Positions 6,270 through 7,929 of a stretch of DNA of 7,929 nucleotides are shown here, one piece after another (position 1 is the first letter of the stretch; each line of letters opens with the position of its first letter). The stretch is from positions 1 to 7,929 of the forward strand of contig JAITNT010000050.1 in assembly GCA_031290295.1 (NCBI GenBank), read 5' to 3'. Source of the DNA: Clostridiales bacterium (lineage in GTDB: Bacteria > Bacillota > Clostridia > Christensenellales > DUVY01). A model generated the notes under the pieces. It was not told where the DNA came from, did not search any database, and was given only the letters and a program-made list of their open reading frames with translations. Position numbers and translations under genes: made by a program.

Positions 6270-6992
6270 TTATCTCCTTAATGATTTATATCCGGCGGCC
6301 AAAACCGCCAATTCGCTTGAAATACAGAGCGTATCAAAGGCAAGCCTCTCCGCCTCGGCAAGCAATATCGGATTCGACGTAATAACGCCCAGCTTTTTGT
6401 TCGCCGCTTTGACCGTTTTTGCAATGACTTGCATCGCCGCTAACACCGGCGCGTTGTCGCCCATACAATTCAGATCGGCCGAAAGGTCGTTCGGTCCGAC
6501 GAAAATACCGTTCAAGTTGTCAACGGCGACTATTTCCGACAGGTTTGCGACACCTTTTGCCGTTTCGATTTGGGCGTAAACGGTAATTCGTTCGTTTGAC
6601 TTTAGCATATATTGCGCCAAATTTCCCGGATTGTAGCCCGTGTGCGCCCGCATGGTAGAAACGCCCCGCTTTCCCACGGGCGGATATTTTGCGTAGCCGA
6701 CGACCGCGCGTACCTGCTCGGCGGTTTCCGACATCGGCAACAGCAAGCCGTCCGCGCCCATATCGAGCAGCCGTATTATGTCCTTGCGATTGTTGTCGGG
6801 TAACCGGACGACGGCGTTTAGTCCTACCGACCTTGCCGAAAAAATAAGCTCGCGCAGCTCACAGTAGTCAAATGCGCCGTGCTCAAAATCAATTATACAA
6901 TAATCCAACCCGGCATTTTTGATGACGACGGGAATACCCGCGTATCCTATTTCGGCGATCATAGTGCCGACGCTTATGTTATTAGGCTTCAT
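6270..6992 (-). CDS. HpcH/HpaI-family aldolase (2-keto-3-deoxy sugar acid type)
   Basis: 240-residue cytoplasmic metal-dependent class II aldolase of the HpcH/HpaI (2-dehydro-3-deoxyglucarate / 4-hydroxy-2-oxoheptanedioate aldolase) family, slightly shorter than the usual 250-260. It should cleave a 2-keto-4-hydroxy acid to pyruvate (or a related keto acid) plus an aldehyde. Key sites are all present: IDFEHG (H38, general base), VVRLP (R63, keto-acid binding), YPPVGKRGVS (103-112), QIETAKG (E143, metal ligand) and VGPNDLS (D169, metal ligand). The ATG overlaps the kinase TGA (ATGA). The only candidate ribosome site is the G11 run 5 bases upstream, so translation probably depends on the kinase. 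The last codons (SLRR) encode the ribosome site of the lipoprotein gene. The exact substrate is unknown; the kinase partner suggests a sugar or sugar-acid pathway. Confidence 0.92.
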   Translation of the reverse strand: MKPNNISVGTMIAEIGYAGIPVVIKNAGLDYCIIDFEHGAFDYCELRELIFSARSVGLNAVVRLPDNNRKDIIRLLDMGADGLLLPMSETAEQVRAVVGYAKYPPVGKRGVSTMRAHTGYNPGNLAQYMLKSNERITVYAQIETAKGVANLSEIVAVDNLNGIFVGPNDLSADLNCMGDNAPVLAAMQVIAKTVKAANKKLGVITSNPILLAEAERLAFDTLCISSELAVLAAGYKSLRR

Positions 6993-7929
6993 ATTATCCC
7001 CCCCCCCCGCATGTCGGCGAGCTTATAAAGTCCCGCCATTGTACCGTTGTAATCTGCAAAAGCGAACCTGATTCCCGTATGCTTCAACGCCTCAACGATA
7101 AGCTCCCTATGATACTCCGCCGCGCCGCCGGTTACGATAAGCCCGCTCCTTCGCGGCAGCTTTTCTACGGCGGCGGCATAGTTATCCGCGAGCTTTTTGT
7201 ACGGCACTTCCGAGCCTTTATCCGTCAAAACGGCGCCGCCTATCAATCCGGAAATTGTCGGTAGATACCCACCTCGAAAGAAAGGCCGACACTCATATTC
7301 GGCATCGCTATACACGGAATCTACGGTGCAAGCCTGCGCCGCCGTTCCTATATTTAATATATATTTATCCTCATACTCAAGCCCTAACACCGTCGTCTGC
7401 TGGTCGCCCGTAGGCGTAAAAATCTCTATGCCGCCGTACACGCCGACACACGAAACGTCTTGCCGCGCCTCGGGAAGAACGAGCGGCAGTCCGTAATCAT
7501 AGCTTCTTCCGTACACGTCGTAAAAGCCGGAGGCGGCGGCATCGGTAACGTGGGTAATGTTCCGTCCGGTAAGACAAAACGAAACAAAGGAGCCGAGCGT
7601 ATAGAGCGTTCGTTGGTTTGCGAAGCTTTCCGGGCGCTTTTGCCTTTCGGCAAGAACGGACACCAAGGGTAAATTTGCTTTCAGCTTTGTGCCGCTGTTT
7701 TCTTTCAACTCAATTTGCGGCGAATATCCATACGCCTCGGCGCGGCGGTCGCGCCACGAAACATAGACAAGCGGCGCGCCTCGTCCGGAAAGAATATATC
7801 CGTGCATTTGAACGCTGAGATATACCGACGAAATACGGCTTTTGCAATGTGTGATAATGCTCTTTACTATGCCGAGAATACGCCCCGCGTCCACCTCGAA
7901 CAAGGCGCGTCCAAGCGGCGCAGGAAAAG
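6989..7929 (-). CDS. FGGY-family carbohydrate kinase (5' partial)
   Basis: C-terminal 312 residues of an FGGY sugar kinase, which transfers phosphate from ATP to a sugar or polyol in the cytoplasm. The frame remains open to the window edge (FPAPLGRA before the Leu at 7903), so the N-terminal Asp-Gly-Thr ATPase motif is outside the window and the TTG at 7903 is unlikely to be the start. Visible motifs, counted from that Leu: VYLSVQMHGY (27-36), VSWRDRR (48-54), TPTGDQQTTVLG (163-174, containing the catalytic Asp, D167, of GDQQ), LNIGTAAQ (183-190, phosphate-binding loop) and LIVTGGAA (255-262, ATP-site Gly pair). The VQMHG and GTAAQ forms are closest to the sedoheptulokinase/gluconokinase side of the family, but the substrate is open. 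The tail ends M-R-G-G-G-I-I, where R-G-G-G is coded by C followed by 11 G. The TGA overlaps the aldolase ATG. Confidence 0.9.
   Translation of the reverse strand, partial: FPAPLGRALFEVDAGRILGIVKSIITHCKSRISSVYLSVQMHGYILSGRGAPLVYVSWRDRRAEAYGYSPQIELKENSGTKLKANLPLVSVLAERQKRPESFANQRTLYTLGSFVSFCLTGRNITHVTDAAASGFYDVYGRSYDYGLPLVLPEARQDVSCVGVYGGIEIFTPTGDQQTTVLGLEYEDKYILNIGTAAQACTVDSVYSDAEYECRPFFRGGYLPTISGLIGGAVLTDKGSEVPYKKLADNYAAAVEKLPRRSGLIVTGGAAEYHRELIVEALKHTGIRFAFADYNGTMAGLYKLADMRGGGII
6998..7008 (-). repeat. G11 homopolymer at the kinase-aldolase junction
   Basis: Eleven consecutive C on the + strand (G on the coding strand) occupy the last codons of the kinase and end 5 bases before the aldolase ATG, exactly where a ribosome site belongs. 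There is no other AGGAG-like site there. One extra G, or a -1 slip, removes the kinase stop and joins it in frame to the aldolase. One fewer G ends the kinase two residues earlier at TAA and shortens the ribosome-site run. It is the only homopolymer of this length in the window. Slippage in sequencing or assembly could also have altered its true length. Confidence 0.8.

Noticed and set aside
6127..6579. A 150-codon + strand frame opposite the lipoprotein signal peptide and the aldolase
   Set aside because: Antisense to two well-supported genes; the Ala-rich, hydrophobic composition follows from the complementary codons.
1..7929. CRISPR array, tRNA, rRNA or riboswitch
   Set aside because: I saw no regularly spaced direct repeats, no cloverleaf-like sequence and no recognisable riboswitch core on either strand; structure prediction was not possible here.

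Overview
The window looks like accessory carbohydrate-metabolism DNA from a low-to-mid GC anaerobic bacterium. A Bacillota (Clostridia-type) gut or sediment lineage is my best guess. It rests on the AGGAG-type ribosome binding sites, the lipoprotein signal, the families present (GH94, LacI, FGGY kinase, large serine recombinase, AbiEii, DUF4143 ATPase) and tightly packed operons. No rRNA, tRNA or taxonomic marker is present, so this is inference.

Left arm (1-2027, + strand): the 3' part of a GH94-type glycoside phosphorylase gene overlaps a complete LacI-family regulator gene by 4 bases (ATGA). This is the tail of a sugar-utilisation operon whose regulator is co-translated with the enzyme.

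Centre (about 2061-5117): a scar of decayed mobile DNA. On the - strand it holds a frameshifted C-terminal tail that looks like a glycosidase end. This is joined in frame to a fragment of an AbiEii-type (type IV toxin-antitoxin) nucleotidyltransferase toxin. Next comes a serine recombinase remnant that appears to have lost most of its catalytic domain, and then an intergenic stretch with two perfect dyads, one of which is a good intrinsic terminator. The only intact gene here is an AAA+ ATPase with a DUF4143 C-terminal region, preceded by a strong sigma-70-like promoter and a dyad at its ribosome binding site. A frameshifted recombinase C-terminus on the + strand and a short unassigned open stretch close the scar.

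Right arm (5118-7929, - strand): a compact operon read from right to left. It encodes an FGGY-family sugar kinase (5' end outside the window), an HpcH/HpaI-type aldolase, and an exported lipoprotein with a serine alpha/beta-hydrolase domain. The first junction is an ATGA overlap and the second has a 3-base gap. A kinase and an aldolase fit intracellular catabolism of a sugar or sugar acid, and the lipoprotein could release ester groups from the polymeric substrate outside the membrane.

The most unusual element is an uninterrupted run of 11 G (- strand) in the last codons of the kinase, which also sits where the aldolase ribosome binding site should be. The aldolase lies in the -1 frame of the kinase. 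Gain of one G, or a -1 slip by RNA polymerase or ribosome, would therefore produce an in-frame kinase-aldolase fusion. I found no convincing wholly new system. The G-tract junction and the AbiEii/glycosidase chimera are the two observations I would check first.
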